Shown here piece by piece: positions 8,668-17,473 of a DNA stretch of 64,000 nucleotides. The first letter of the stretch is position 1, and each line of letters begins with the position of its first letter. Source of the DNA: Azoarcus sp. (GTDB lineage Bacteria > Pseudomonadota > Gammaproteobacteria > Burkholderiales > Rhodocyclaceae); assembly GCA_020725025.1 (NCBI GenBank), contig DYFV01000002.1:108632-172631 (forward strand). Direction: 5' to 3'. Under the pieces are notes generated by a model, which had not been told where the DNA came from, did not search any database, and saw only the letters and a program-made list of their open reading frames with translations. The position numbers and the translations under genes were made by a program.

Positions 8668-8742
8668 GCCGCCGAGTTAATTCGACAACTTGCAGGGCGG
8701 CCGCTTGGCGCGAGGGCGCACGGCTCAGAAATACTGCTAAAG
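8668..8742 (+). promoter_or_regulatory. SAM-II-like riboswitch aptamer in the metK leader
   Basis: The leader contains a 6-bp P1 helix (GCCGCC 8668-8673 with GGCGGC 8696-8701) whose loop ends in CUUGCAG (8689-8695). Downstream lies CUGCUAAAG (8734-8742). GCAG pairs with CUGC and CUU with AAG, leaving UA unpaired. This is the H-type pseudoknot and the conserved CUUGC...GCUAAAG pattern I associate with SAM-II (SAM-alpha) aptamers. An extra GC-rich hairpin (8701-8723) is inserted in the connecting loop. The downstream gene makes SAM, and an intrinsic terminator follows at once, so end-product feedback is the natural reading. It was recognised by eye; a covariance-model search would be decisive. 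Confidence 0.7.
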
Positions 8743-8758
8743 CGTCGCCTGCTCGACG

Positions 8759-8806
8759 AAATCCCCGGAGCCGGCCACGCCGGAAAGCTCGGGGATTTTT
8801 GTTTTT
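8759..8806 (+). terminator. Intrinsic terminator in the metK leader (expression platform)
   Basis: An 8-bp outer stem (AAATCCCC 8759-8766 with GGGGATTT 8791-8798) encloses an inner CCGG/CCGG helix and is followed by TTTTTGTTTTT. It lies after the aptamer and before the metK ribosome-binding site, so it would stop transcription before metK. A small CGTCG/CGACG hairpin (8743-8758) between aptamer and terminator may take part in switching. Confidence 0.8.
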
Positions 8807-8818
8807 GAGGAGCAGTGC

Positions 8819-9985
<1,167 letters not shown>

Positions 9986-9992
9986 CCATACC

Positions 9993-10016
9993 GGCCGCGG
10001 ACTGAAACCCGCGGCC
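9993..10016 (+). terminator. Hairpin after metK
   Basis: GGCCGCGG (9993-10000) pairs with CCGCGGCC (10009-10016) in a perfect 8-bp stem eight bases after the metK stop. No T-run follows, so it may act as an mRNA 3'-end stabiliser or a weak terminator. Confidence 0.4.
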
Positions 10017-10112
10017 CATCCCGGCGCCGCCCGCTGACGGGTGGCGCCGGCGAACCGGCAGCGCAAGGCCGCACTCAAAAAGAACCAACAAAGCTCTCCC
10101 CGTCCCGAACCC

Positions 10113-11201
10113 ATGATTACTCAGGCATTGCTGTTCGCGCTCGGTCTCGTCACGCTGGTCATCGGCGCCGAGGCCCTCGTGCGTGGCGCCTCGCGGCTGG
10201 CCATCTCCTTCGGGGTATCCCCGCTCGTGGTCGGCCTCACCGTGGTCGCCTTCGGCACCAGCGCGCCCGAGATGGCGGTATCCCTTGGCGCTGCGCTCGA
10301 CGGCAAGCCGGATCTGGCGATCGGCAACGTGGTCGGCAGCAACATCGCCAACGTCCTCCTCATTCTCGGCGTCTCCGCGCTGATCGCGCCACTGCTGGTG
10401 GCCGAGCAGATCATCAGGCAGGAAATCCCGATCATGATCGGCGCATCGGTGCTGATGGTGGCGATGGCGCTCGACGGAATGATCGGACGTGTCGAATCGG
10501 GGCTGCTCGTCGTGCTCGTCATCGGCTACACCGTGTTCCTGATCCGCCAGTCGCGGCGTGCATCCAAGGAAACGATGGACGAGTTCGCGACGGAGATCCC
10601 CACCTCGAGCTGGGATCGCCACTGGAGCGTCCAGCTCCTGCTGGTGGCCATCGGACTCGCGATGCTGGTGCTGGGCGCGGACTGGCTCGTTACCGCGGCG
10701 GTGACCTTCGCCCGTGCCCTGGGCGTCAGCGAACTGGTGATCGGGCTCACCATCGTCGCGGTGGGCACTTCGATGCCGGAGATCGCCACCTCCATCGTCG
10801 CGGCCGTGCGCGGGCAGCGCGACATCGCGGTAGGCAACGTGGTGGGCAGCAACGTCTTCAACATCTTCGCCTGCATCGGCGCCACCGGCCTGGTCGCTTC
10901 CGGAGGGTTGCCCGTCTCCGAGGCGGCACGCAACTTCGACCTGTGGGTGATGCTGGCGGTCGCCTTCGCCTGCCTGCCCATCCTCATGACCGGCCGCGAG
11001 ATCGCGCGCTGGGAAGGGGTCGTATTCCTCGGCTACTACGCCGCCTACCTCGCCTACCTGATCCTCGCCGCCCAGCGCCACGAGAGCCTTCCGGCCTTCT
11101 CGGCCGCGATGCTGAGCTACGTGATTCCGCTCACCGTCATCACCGTCGTGGTGAGTGTGGTCCGCCACCAGACGATGGCGCCGGAGAGCCGGCGCTCCTG
11201 A
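10113..11201 (+). CDS. CaCA-family calcium/sodium:cation antiporter (YrbG-like)
   Basis: A 362-residue inner-membrane antiporter with about ten membrane helices and the two inverted alpha-repeats of the Ca2+:cation antiporter superfamily. Repeat 1 has GLTVVAFGTSAPE and GNVVGSNIANVL. Repeat 2 has GLTIVAVGTSMPE and GNVVGSNVFNIF. The Glu of each GTS(A/M)PE motif is the ion ligand in structurally known members. The ATG giving MITQALLFALG is chosen because it starts directly with the first membrane helix. The Shine-Dalgarno is poor, and an upstream GTG (10041) would add a basic extension. The exported ion, Ca2+ or another cation, cannot be read from sequence. Confidence 0.88.
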   Translation: MITQALLFALGLVTLVIGAEALVRGASRLAISFGVSPLVVGLTVVAFGTSAPEMAVSLGAALDGKPDLAIGNVVGSNIANVLLILGVSALIAPLLVAEQIIRQEIPIMIGASVLMVAMALDGMIGRVESGLLVVLVIGYTVFLIRQSRRASKETMDEFATEIPTSSWDRHWSVQLLLVAIGLAMLVLGADWLVTAAVTFARALGVSELVIGLTIVAVGTSMPEIATSIVAAVRGQRDIAVGNVVGSNVFNIFACIGATGLVASGGLPVSEAARNFDLWVMLAVAFACLPILMTGREIARWEGVVFLGYYAAYLAYLILAAQRHESLPAFSAAMLSYVIPLTVITVVVSVVRHQTMAPESRRS

Positions 11202-11505
11202 CCCCATCGCCCGCCCGGCTGCCTGCGGCCGGGCATGCGGCGGCGGCAGCTCGGCAGCGGAAACGCGCCGCTCGTCGCATCACGCAACGCGCCGCTTGGC
11301 CTCGCGCCATGTTCGGAGCATGATTCCCATTACCGGCAATACAGTTTGCCGCTGCCGTGCCGTTATTCGATCTTGTTGGCCCCCTCCTTCATCGGGAGCG
11401 GGGCCGCGTGTGCGCGGCGATGCCGATCGGACGGCCTCGCCTGCACGGGCGCCGCATGCCAATGCCCTGCGACGGTATCGAAACGAACAACTTGCGGAGC
11501 ATGCC
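11202..11505 (+). other. Gap between the antiporter and DUF1631 genes
   Basis: No gene is seen in these 304 bases. A 7-bp hairpin (GCCCGGC 11213-11219 with GCCGGGC 11228-11234) lies just after the antiporter stop and could end its transcript, without a T-run. The rest presumably carries the promoter of the DUF1631 gene; no convincing -35/-10 pair was picked out. Confidence 0.4.
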
Positions 11506-13641
11506 GTGACAGTCGACAACCCAGCCCCTGCGGCAGGCAGACCGGACGGTTTCCGGCCCTATGCGGGCGTGCTCGCGGAGGTCCGCGGGCTGCTCGAAGC
11601 GCGCGCCGCCGCCGCGCTGGCCCGCGCCCTCGACAAGCTGGACGAAACGCTGCAGGCGCGGCGCCAGGAATCGACCGGCGCGCTCGAGCAGTCGCTCGCG
11701 CTGATGGAGGCGCAGTCCCAGCTCCGCTCGCTCGCTCGCGACCCCCTGCAGCGCTTCCGCAGCACTTTCGCCACGAGTTACCGCAAGCGCGCCGAGGAGC
11801 GAGCGCCGGGGCAGAACGTCTACGATGACGAACGCAGGGCCGGCAACGAGCTCAGCCTGGTGGACGACGAGCAGATGTCGGAGGAACTGGCGGTCAAGAA
11901 TCTCGCCAACCGCCTGTTCGGCAAATGCGCCGGCGAGATGCCGGATTTCGAGGCGCGCGTGGCCTTCATGCTCGGCCGCGAATCGATCGAATCCGCGGCC
12001 AACCCGCTCGGCCCGGCCGCCCTGTGCGAGACGCTGAAGGAACTGTGCTGGTCGCTCGACACGGCGCGCGAGACCAAGCTGATGCTGCTCGAGATGCTGG
12101 CCGCGCAGGTCGGCGAAGAGCTGATCCCGATCTACAAGGAGGTCAACGAGCTGCTGATCGCGCGCCGCATCCTCCCGCTGGGACGGCCGTGGGTTAAGCG
12201 CTCGCGCGAGGACCGGCGCGCGGTCAAGCGCCCGGAAAGCGTCGACCGCCGCAAGGGCAGCTCCGGGATCATCGAGGAGCTCTTCATGCCCCGCAGCAGC
12301 GGGGGCGAGGGCCTGCCCGCCGGGATCATGGACTGGCGCACCCCGGGTGCCGGCGCGGACCTCATGCAGATGCTCACCCGCCTGCAGAAGGGCGAAACGC
12401 AGGTCGCCCTCGGCGATCACGCGTTCTCGTTCGACTCGGTCGTGGCGGACGGCACCGGCAACGTGCTCAATGCACTCATCGAGGCGGGGCTGGGCAAGCA
12501 CCTCGGAAAGGTGGAGGGGATCGTCATCGACGTGGTCGCCACCCTGTTCGACTACATCTTCGACGACGACCGCGTACCGGCGCCGATGAAGGGCCTCATC
12601 GGGCGGCTGCAGATCCCCGTGCTGAAGCTGGCGATGATGGACCACAGCTTCTTCTCGAACCGCTCGCAGCCGGCGCGCAAGCTCATCAACACCTTGGCGC
12701 AGGCCGCAACCACCTGGGACGGCGAGCTCACCCCCGACACCTGGCTCTACCGCACGGCCGAGGCCTGCGTGCTGCGCATCCAGAACGAGTTCGCCGACAA
12801 CCCGGAGGTGTTCGCCGCGTGCCTGCAAACCGTCGAAGGCGAGCTCGCCGAGCAGGAGCGGCGCGTCGACGCCAAGGCCGCAGCCCTGACCGGCAAGCTC
12901 GAGCAGCGTGAGCGGGTGGAGATCGCGAAGACGGTTGCCCAGAGCGCCGTCGAGACGCATGCGGCCAACGCCGAGCTACCCGAGTCTCTGCGGACCTTCC
13001 TGGCCGGGCCCTGGGTGAGGGTGCTCACCCGCGCCGCTCTCGAAGGCGGAGAAGACGGCCAGGCCTGGCGCGATGCCTGCTCCACCATGGACGAGCTGGT
13101 ATGGAGCGTGCTGCCCAAGACCGCCGCGAACGACCGGCAACGCCTGGTCCAGCGCCTGCCCCAGCTCCTGAAGGGCCTGCGTACCGGGCTGGAAGCCGCG
13201 GCCGTCGAACAGGAGGTTCGCGAGGCCTTCTTTGCCGAGCTGGTGAAGCTGCATGCCGCGGCGGTGAAGGCCGGCATGCAGCCCCCCGCGCCGCCGGCGG
13301 ACGCCGAGCCGCATGCGCCGCTGCTGCCGACCGGCCCCAGCAGGAAACCAACCCCCGAGGAACCGCAAGAAACCTTCGAAGTCGAGATGCTGCAACGCGG
13401 CGACTGGATCGAGCTCGCCGACGAGGGCGGCGAGATCCGTCGCGTGCGGCTCACCTGGGTCAGTCCCGCACGCACCATGTACCTCTTCGCCAATCGCCAG
13501 GGGCAGCGCGCGCTCGCGCTCACCCGTAGCGAGCTGGCCCGCCGCTTCGCGAACAAGGAAGCGTTCGCCGCGCACGAGGAGGCGCTCATGGACCGCGTGG
13601 TCGACAACGTCCTCGACCGCTATCAGCAGACCCAAGCCTGA
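11506..13641 (+). CDS. DUF1631 family protein
   Basis: A 711-residue soluble protein whose sequence (the LARDPLQRFRSTFATSYRKR region, LVDDEQMSEELAVKNL, then KGLIGRLQIPVLKLAMMDHSFF) matches DUF1631, a large helical family seen mainly in beta- and gammaproteobacteria. A compact C-terminal segment (about residues 620-700: GDWIELADEGGEIRRVRL, then RTMYLFANRQG) is probably beta-rich and looks like a small appended sensor or PilZ-like module. That last point is an impression, not a firm match. The GTG start is used because GGAG lies 6-7 bases upstream. An HDOD gene follows after 11 bp, so the two are co-transcribed. The molecular function is unknown. Confidence 0.75.
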   Translation: MTVDNPAPAAGRPDGFRPYAGVLAEVRGLLEARAAAALARALDKLDETLQARRQESTGALEQSLALMEAQSQLRSLARDPLQRFRSTFATSYRKRAEERAPGQNVYDDERRAGNELSLVDDEQMSEELAVKNLANRLFGKCAGEMPDFEARVAFMLGRESIESAANPLGPAALCETLKELCWSLDTARETKLMLLEMLAAQVGEELIPIYKEVNELLIARRILPLGRPWVKRSREDRRAVKRPESVDRRKGSSGIIEELFMPRSSGGEGLPAGIMDWRTPGAGADLMQMLTRLQKGETQVALGDHAFSFDSVVADGTGNVLNALIEAGLGKHLGKVEGIVIDVVATLFDYIFDDDRVPAPMKGLIGRLQIPVLKLAMMDHSFFSNRSQPARKLINTLAQAATTWDGELTPDTWLYRTAEACVLRIQNEFADNPEVFAACLQTVEGELAEQERRVDAKAAALTGKLEQRERVEIAKTVAQSAVETHAANAELPESLRTFLAGPWVRVLTRAALEGGEDGQAWRDACSTMDELVWSVLPKTAANDRQRLVQRLPQLLKGLRTGLEAAAVEQEVREAFFAELVKLHAAAVKAGMQPPAPPADAEPHAPLLPTGPSRKPTPEEPQETFEVEMLQRGDWIELADEGGEIRRVRLTWVSPARTMYLFANRQGQRALALTRSELARRFANKEAFAAHEEALMDRVVDNVLDRYQQTQA

Positions 13642-13652
13642 GGAAATCCCCG

Positions 13653-14576
13653 ATGAGCGAAACGCCCCCGACGCGCGACCCCAACGAGACGATCGGCAAC
13701 ATCCGCAAGTTCCTGGTGGCCGCCGAATCGCTGCCCAGCCCCAAGGGCACCGCGTTGCGTTTCGTCGAGCTCGCCCGCGACCCGGACGCCAGCATCGACG
13801 AGATGGTGCAGGTGATCCGCTCCGACCCGGCGCTCGCCGGATTCGTGCTCCGCGCCGCCAACGCCGCACGCTTCGGCGGCGGCAAGCCGATACTCGATCT
13901 CAACCGCGCGCTGGTGCGCCTCGGGGTGAACGCGGTGCGCAGCCATGCGCTCGCCGTCTCCCTCATCCGCGAGGGCACCCGAGTGCGCTGCGAGCGCTTC
14001 GACTACAATGGCTTCTGGACGGCCTCGCTCCTGGGGGCCTCGCTGATGGAAGCCCTGGCGCAGCGCACCGGCGGGTTCCCCTCCGCCGACGCCTTCGTGC
14101 TCGGCCTGCTGGGACGCGTCGGGAAGCTCGCCTTCGCCACCGCGGCACCGACCGAATACGCGCAGGTGCTGGAACGCCAGGCGGCGGGCGGCGTGCCCCT
14201 GGAGACCCTGGAGCAGCGCGCCTTCGGCTTCGACCACCACGAGCTGTCCTCGGTCCTGCTCGCCGACTGGGGCATCCCCACCGCGCTGGCGGACGTGGTG
14301 TACTGGCAGTGCGACCCGGAAGGCGGCGGCTTCGCCCCCGACTCGCGTCCCTACCGCATGGCTGGCGCCCTGCAACTCGCCAGCACGCTCGCCGACAGCT
14401 GCCTCGCCCCGGACGCCGCCAGCGTCGATGCCGCCACGGTGTACCTGCGCGCGGCGGTCCTGGAGCTATCCGCCGAGGAAGTGACCGCGATCACCGAGTC
14501 CTCCCTCGCGGACCTGCGCGACTGGCTGCGCCTGGTGGGCCTGCCTGCGCCGGCCACGCCGCCGCGGCCGCTGTGA
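13653..14576 (+). CDS. HDOD domain signalling protein
   Basis: A 307-residue protein dominated by an HDOD domain, a catalytically inactive relative of HD phosphohydrolases used in signalling. Typical text includes LPSPKGTALRFVELARDP, VIRSDPALAGFVLRAANAARFGG and LNRALVRLGVNAVRSHALA. The canonical metal-binding HD pair is not present, as expected for HDOD. GAGGA lies about 8 bases before the ATG, overlapping the end of the DUF1631 gene, and the 11-bp spacing implies one operon. The role may be in stress, motility or c-di-GMP-linked regulation; nothing in the window fixes it. Confidence 0.8.
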   Translation: MSETPPTRDPNETIGNIRKFLVAAESLPSPKGTALRFVELARDPDASIDEMVQVIRSDPALAGFVLRAANAARFGGGKPILDLNRALVRLGVNAVRSHALAVSLIREGTRVRCERFDYNGFWTASLLGASLMEALAQRTGGFPSADAFVLGLLGRVGKLAFATAAPTEYAQVLERQAAGGVPLETLEQRAFGFDHHELSSVLLADWGIPTALADVVYWQCDPEGGGFAPDSRPYRMAGALQLASTLADSCLAPDAASVDAATVYLRAAVLELSAEEVTAITESSLADLRDWLRLVGLPAPATPPRPL

Positions 14577-14591
14577 CGGCCGCCGCCGGCC

Positions 14592-15425
14592 TTACTGCCC
14601 GGCGTTGGGGAAGAACAGCTGCTCGCCGTTGATGCGGTAGGCGGCGATCGCCGACTGCCCGGGCTCCGAGGTCACCCAGTCGACGAACTTCTGGGCCGGC
14701 TCGACCTTGACGTGCGGATGCCGCTTGGGATCGACCGCGATCACCCCGTACTGGTTGAAGAGCCGCTTGTCGCCCTCCACCAGCACGGCGAGGTCGGCGC
14801 GGTTGCGGAAGTTGAGCCAGGTCCCGCGGTCGGCCAGGACGTAGGCACCCGAGGACGCGGCGATGTTGAGCGCCGGCCCCATGCCGCAACCGCAGGCCTT
14901 GTAGCCGGCCCAGGTGCTGGGATCGACGCCGGCCATCTTCCAGTAGCGCAGCTCGGCCGCGTGGGTGCCGCTCTTGTCGCCGCGGGAGACGAACTCGCCC
15001 CGGCTCGCGGCGAGCTTGCCGAGCGCTGCGACGATGTCCTTGCCGCGCACGCCGACCGGATCGCCCTTCGGCCCGACCAGCACGAAGTCGTTGTACATCA
15101 CCGCAAAGCGCCTGATCCCGTAGCCCTCCGCGACGAACTTCTCCTCGGCCACCGTATCGTGCACGAACAGCACGTCGGCATCCCCCCGGCGCGCCATGTC
15201 GAGCGCCTGACCGGTGCCGACCGCCACCACCTTGACCTCGACCCCGGTCGCCTTGCTGAAGGCCGGCAGCAGGTGGGTGAAGAGGCCGGACTGCTCGGTG
15301 GAGGTGGTCGAGGCCATCACGATGGACTGCGATTGCGCCGAGGCGCCGCCGGCGGCCAGCCCGGAGCTGAGCGCCAGGGCGCAGCCGGCGAGAACGAGCG
15401 AGCGGAACGCTCCAGGGATGTTCAT
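14592..15425 (-). CDS. tupA: Tungstate (TupA-like) ABC transporter substrate-binding protein
   Basis: A 277-residue periplasmic protein with a Sec signal peptide (about residues 1-30, cleavage near ASAQS) and the TTSTEQSGLF segment characteristic of TupA, the tungstate-specific binding protein. The later blocks MARRGDADVLFVHD, SRGDKSGTH and GYKACGCGMGPAL also fit this family rather than ModA. GAGGAG lies about 7 bases before the ATG. The cognate permease and ATPase genes (tupBC) are not adjacent and are not in the window. The divergent ModE-like regulator next door supports an oxyanion role. Confidence 0.8.
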   Translation of the reverse strand: MNIPGAFRSLVLAGCALALSSGLAAGGASAQSQSIVMASTTSTEQSGLFTHLLPAFSKATGVEVKVVAVGTGQALDMARRGDADVLFVHDTVAEEKFVAEGYGIRRFAVMYNDFVLVGPKGDPVGVRGKDIVAALGKLAASRGEFVSRGDKSGTHAAELRYWKMAGVDPSTWAGYKACGCGMGPALNIAASSGAYVLADRGTWLNFRNRADLAVLVEGDKRLFNQYGVIAVDPKRHPHVKVEPAQKFVDWVTSEPGQSAIAAYRINGEQLFFPNAGQ

Positions 15426-15542
15426 TCGAGTCTCCTCGTGGATGAAATGCGCGGATGGGCGCGGCAGGCCGCGGAGGCAGGGCAGGCGGCGGTTTTTGCG
15501 GTAACGTATGCGCCCCGCCGACTCGCCGCAATATGAAGCGTC
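15426..15542. promoter_or_regulatory. Divergent control region of tupA and the ModE-like regulator
   Basis: This 117-bp region separates the two divergent starts and must hold both promoters. AT-richer words (GTAACGTAT near 15499 and GCAATATGAAG near 15529) stand out from the GC-rich background and are candidate operator or -10 elements. No perfect dyad was found. Confidence 0.3.
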
Positions 15543-16754
15543 GTGCATAGGATCCGTCTCCACTACACCCTCGGCCCCGACGGCGGCCCCGCCCGCATCG
15601 GCAACCCGCTCCTCGACCTCCTGCAGGCGGTGGCCGCCACCGGGTCGATCACCGGGGCCGCGCGCGAGCTCGATCTCTCCTACCGTCACGTGTGGGGCGA
15701 GCTCAGGCGCTGGGAGGGCGTGCTCGGTCACGGCCTCATCGTGTGGGAGAAAGGCCAGGCGGCGCGGCTCACCGAGTTCGCGGCCAAGCTCCTGTGGGCC
15801 GAGCGCCAGGCTCAGGCACGGCTGCTGCCGCAGATCGAGGCGTTGCGTGCCGATCTGGAGCGCGCCTTCGCCGTGGCCTTCGACGACAGCGCCCATGTGC
15901 TTACCTTCTACGCCAGCCACGACGAGGCGCTCTCCTGTCTGCGCGAGGAGGCGCTCGCCGAGACGCAGCGCCTGCACCTGGACATCCGCTTCACCGGCAG
16001 CGTCGACGCCATTCGCGCGCTGAACGAAGGACGCTGCACCCTCGCCGGCTTCCACACCATGGACACGCCCGCCGCCGGCTCGCTCGCCCGGCGCACCTAC
16101 AAGCCGCTTCTGCGCCCGGGGCGCCACAAGCTCATCGGCTTCGCCCGGCGCACCCAGGGCCTCATCGTCGCCCGCGGCAATCCGCTACGGCTCGCCTCCC
16201 TCGCCGATGTCGCGCGCCGCCGGGCGCGTTTCGCCAACCGGGTGCTCGGCAGCGGCACCCGGGTGCTCCTGGACGAGCTCTTGATCGATGCCGGGCTCGC
16301 ACCGGCCGACATCGCCGGCTACGACCGCACCGAGCCCTCCCACGCGGCCGTCGCCGAGGCGGTGGAGAGCGGCGAGGCGGATGCCGGCTTCGGCATCGAA
16401 GCGACCGCCCGCGCGCGCGGGCTGGACTTCGTCCCGCTCGCCCAGGAGCGCTACCACCTCGCCTGCCTCAGGGACGCGCTGGAGCAGCCGGCCACCCAGG
16501 CGCTGCTCCGGCTTCTGCGCACCGAACGCTGGCAGACGCGCCTGGCGGCGATTCCCGGCTATGCGGCCGCCGAGAGCGGAGAGGTGCTGTCGATGCGGCG
16601 CGTGCTCCCATGGTGGCACTACCGGACCGTGCGGGCGCATGCGGCCTCCCCGGATTCCGCTTCGCTCCATCCGGGCTACGAGGAGGCCGGGACATCGTGC
16701 AGCCCCGATGAAGCCCCGGCGGAATCCGGGACGCGCAGCCCGACGGCGCGTTGA
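15543..16754 (+). CDS. ModE-like HTH regulator with a periplasmic-binding-protein-like sensor domain
   Basis: This 403-residue protein starts with a ModE-type winged helix (residues about 10-100: LLQAVAATGSITGAARELDLSYRHVWGEL). A type-2 PBP-like ligand domain (about residues 115-355) follows, with SGTRVLLDELL and GEADAGFGIEATAR as in cytosolic sensor domains of oxyanion and molybdenum-cofactor regulators. It diverges from tupA and probably controls it in response to tungstate or molybdate; that is inference. The last ~35 residues (AASPDSASLHPGYEE onward) are encoded by a dispersed hairpin repeat, so the native C-terminus has been extended or replaced. Confidence 0.75.
   Translation: MHRIRLHYTLGPDGGPARIGNPLLDLLQAVAATGSITGAARELDLSYRHVWGELRRWEGVLGHGLIVWEKGQAARLTEFAAKLLWAERQAQARLLPQIEALRADLERAFAVAFDDSAHVLTFYASHDEALSCLREEALAETQRLHLDIRFTGSVDAIRALNEGRCTLAGFHTMDTPAAGSLARRTYKPLLRPGRHKLIGFARRTQGLIVARGNPLRLASLADVARRRARFANRVLGSGTRVLLDELLIDAGLAPADIAGYDRTEPSHAAVAEAVESGEADAGFGIEATARARGLDFVPLAQERYHLACLRDALEQPATQALLRLLRTERWQTRLAAIPGYAAAESGEVLSMRRVLPWWHYRTVRAHAASPDSASLHPGYEEAGTSCSPDEAPAESGTRSPTAR
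16648..16731. repeat. REP-like hairpin repeat, copy 1 (inside a coding region)
   Basis: The left arm contains CGGATTCCGCTTCGCTCC and then CATCCGGGCTAC. The right arm returns as GCCCCGGCGGAATCCGGG in the opposite sense. The same arms recur at 22577-22660 and 32949-33040. This copy lies inside the 3' end of the regulator gene. Confidence 0.75.
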
Positions 16755-16806
16755 CGCCCTCCCCCGCCGCCCACACAATCGCGCCGTCACCCCCCGGACG
16801 CCGCCC

Positions 16807-17442
16807 ATGCTCCCCCTCGATACCCTGGCCGCCTTTCTCGCCGTGTCGGTGGTGATCACCTTCGCCCCCGGCCCCGACAACCTGATGGTGCTCGGGCAGA
16901 GCCTCGCCCGCGGCCGCATGGCCGGCTTCGGCATCGCGGTAGGCTGCGCGCTGGGCTGCTTCACCCACACCCTGTGGGCGACGCTGGGCGTGAGCGCGGT
17001 CCTGGCCGCCGCCCCGAACGCCTTCCTGGCACTGAAGATCGCCGGCGCGGCCTACCTGGTATGGCTGGGCATCAACGCGCTGCGCAGCGGCGGCATCGGC
17101 GCCGGCGTCGAAACCGCAGCCCCGCCGCTGCCTTGGCGCCGCTACGTCGCTCGCGGCTTCATCGCCAACGCGGTCAACCCCAAGGTCGCACTCTTCTTCC
17201 TCGCCTTCCTGCCGCAGTTCACCCGGCCTGAGGCCGGCCCGGCGGGCGTGCAGATGGTGCTGCTGGGCCTCGTGTTCGCCGTGCAGACGGTGTTCGTGTT
17301 CGGCGCCATCGCGCTCGCCGCGGGAAGCATCGGCCGGCTGCTGGCGCGGCGCCCACGGCTCGGCCCCTGGCTGGATCGGGTGGCGGGCGTACTCTTCATC
17401 GGCCTCGCGGTAAACCTCCTGGTGGACGAACGCACCGCGTGA
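16807..17442 (+). CDS. LysE/RhtB-family amino-acid exporter
   Basis: A 211-residue inner-membrane protein with about six hydrophobic helices and the LysE-family signature APGPDNLMVLGQSLARGRMAG in the first third. NAVNPKVALFFLAFLPQF, typical of RhtB/LysE exporters, lies in the middle. Members export amino acids or their derivatives in exchange for protons. The ATG giving MLPLDTLAAFLAV is chosen because it immediately precedes the first helix. The gene lies 52 bp after the regulator stop. The substrate is not predictable from sequence. Confidence 0.85.
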   Translation: MLPLDTLAAFLAVSVVITFAPGPDNLMVLGQSLARGRMAGFGIAVGCALGCFTHTLWATLGVSAVLAAAPNAFLALKIAGAAYLVWLGINALRSGGIGAGVETAAPPLPWRRYVARGFIANAVNPKVALFFLAFLPQFTRPEAGPAGVQMVLLGLVFAVQTVFVFGAIALAAGSIGRLLARRPRLGPWLDRVAGVLFIGLAVNLLVDERTA

Positions 17443-17453
17443 TGCCCGCGCGC

Positions 17454-17473
17454 GGCGGGTAAAATAGCCCGCC
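17454..17473 (+). promoter_or_regulatory. TAAAAT -10 inside a GGCGGG/CCCGCC dyad directly before an ATG
   Basis: GGCGGG, TAAAATAG and CCCGCC run directly into the ATG of the ABC exporter gene. TAAAAT (17460-17465) is well placed as a -10 box, which would put the transcript start at or next to the ATG, so the mRNA would be leaderless. The symmetric arms form a 6-bp dyad around the -10 box. Confidence 0.5.

Noticed and set aside
8668..8742. SAH riboswitch in the metK leader
   Set aside because: The GAGGAGCGCUGC-type core expected of SAH riboswitches is absent. The CUUGC/GCUAAAG pseudoknot fits SAM-II better.
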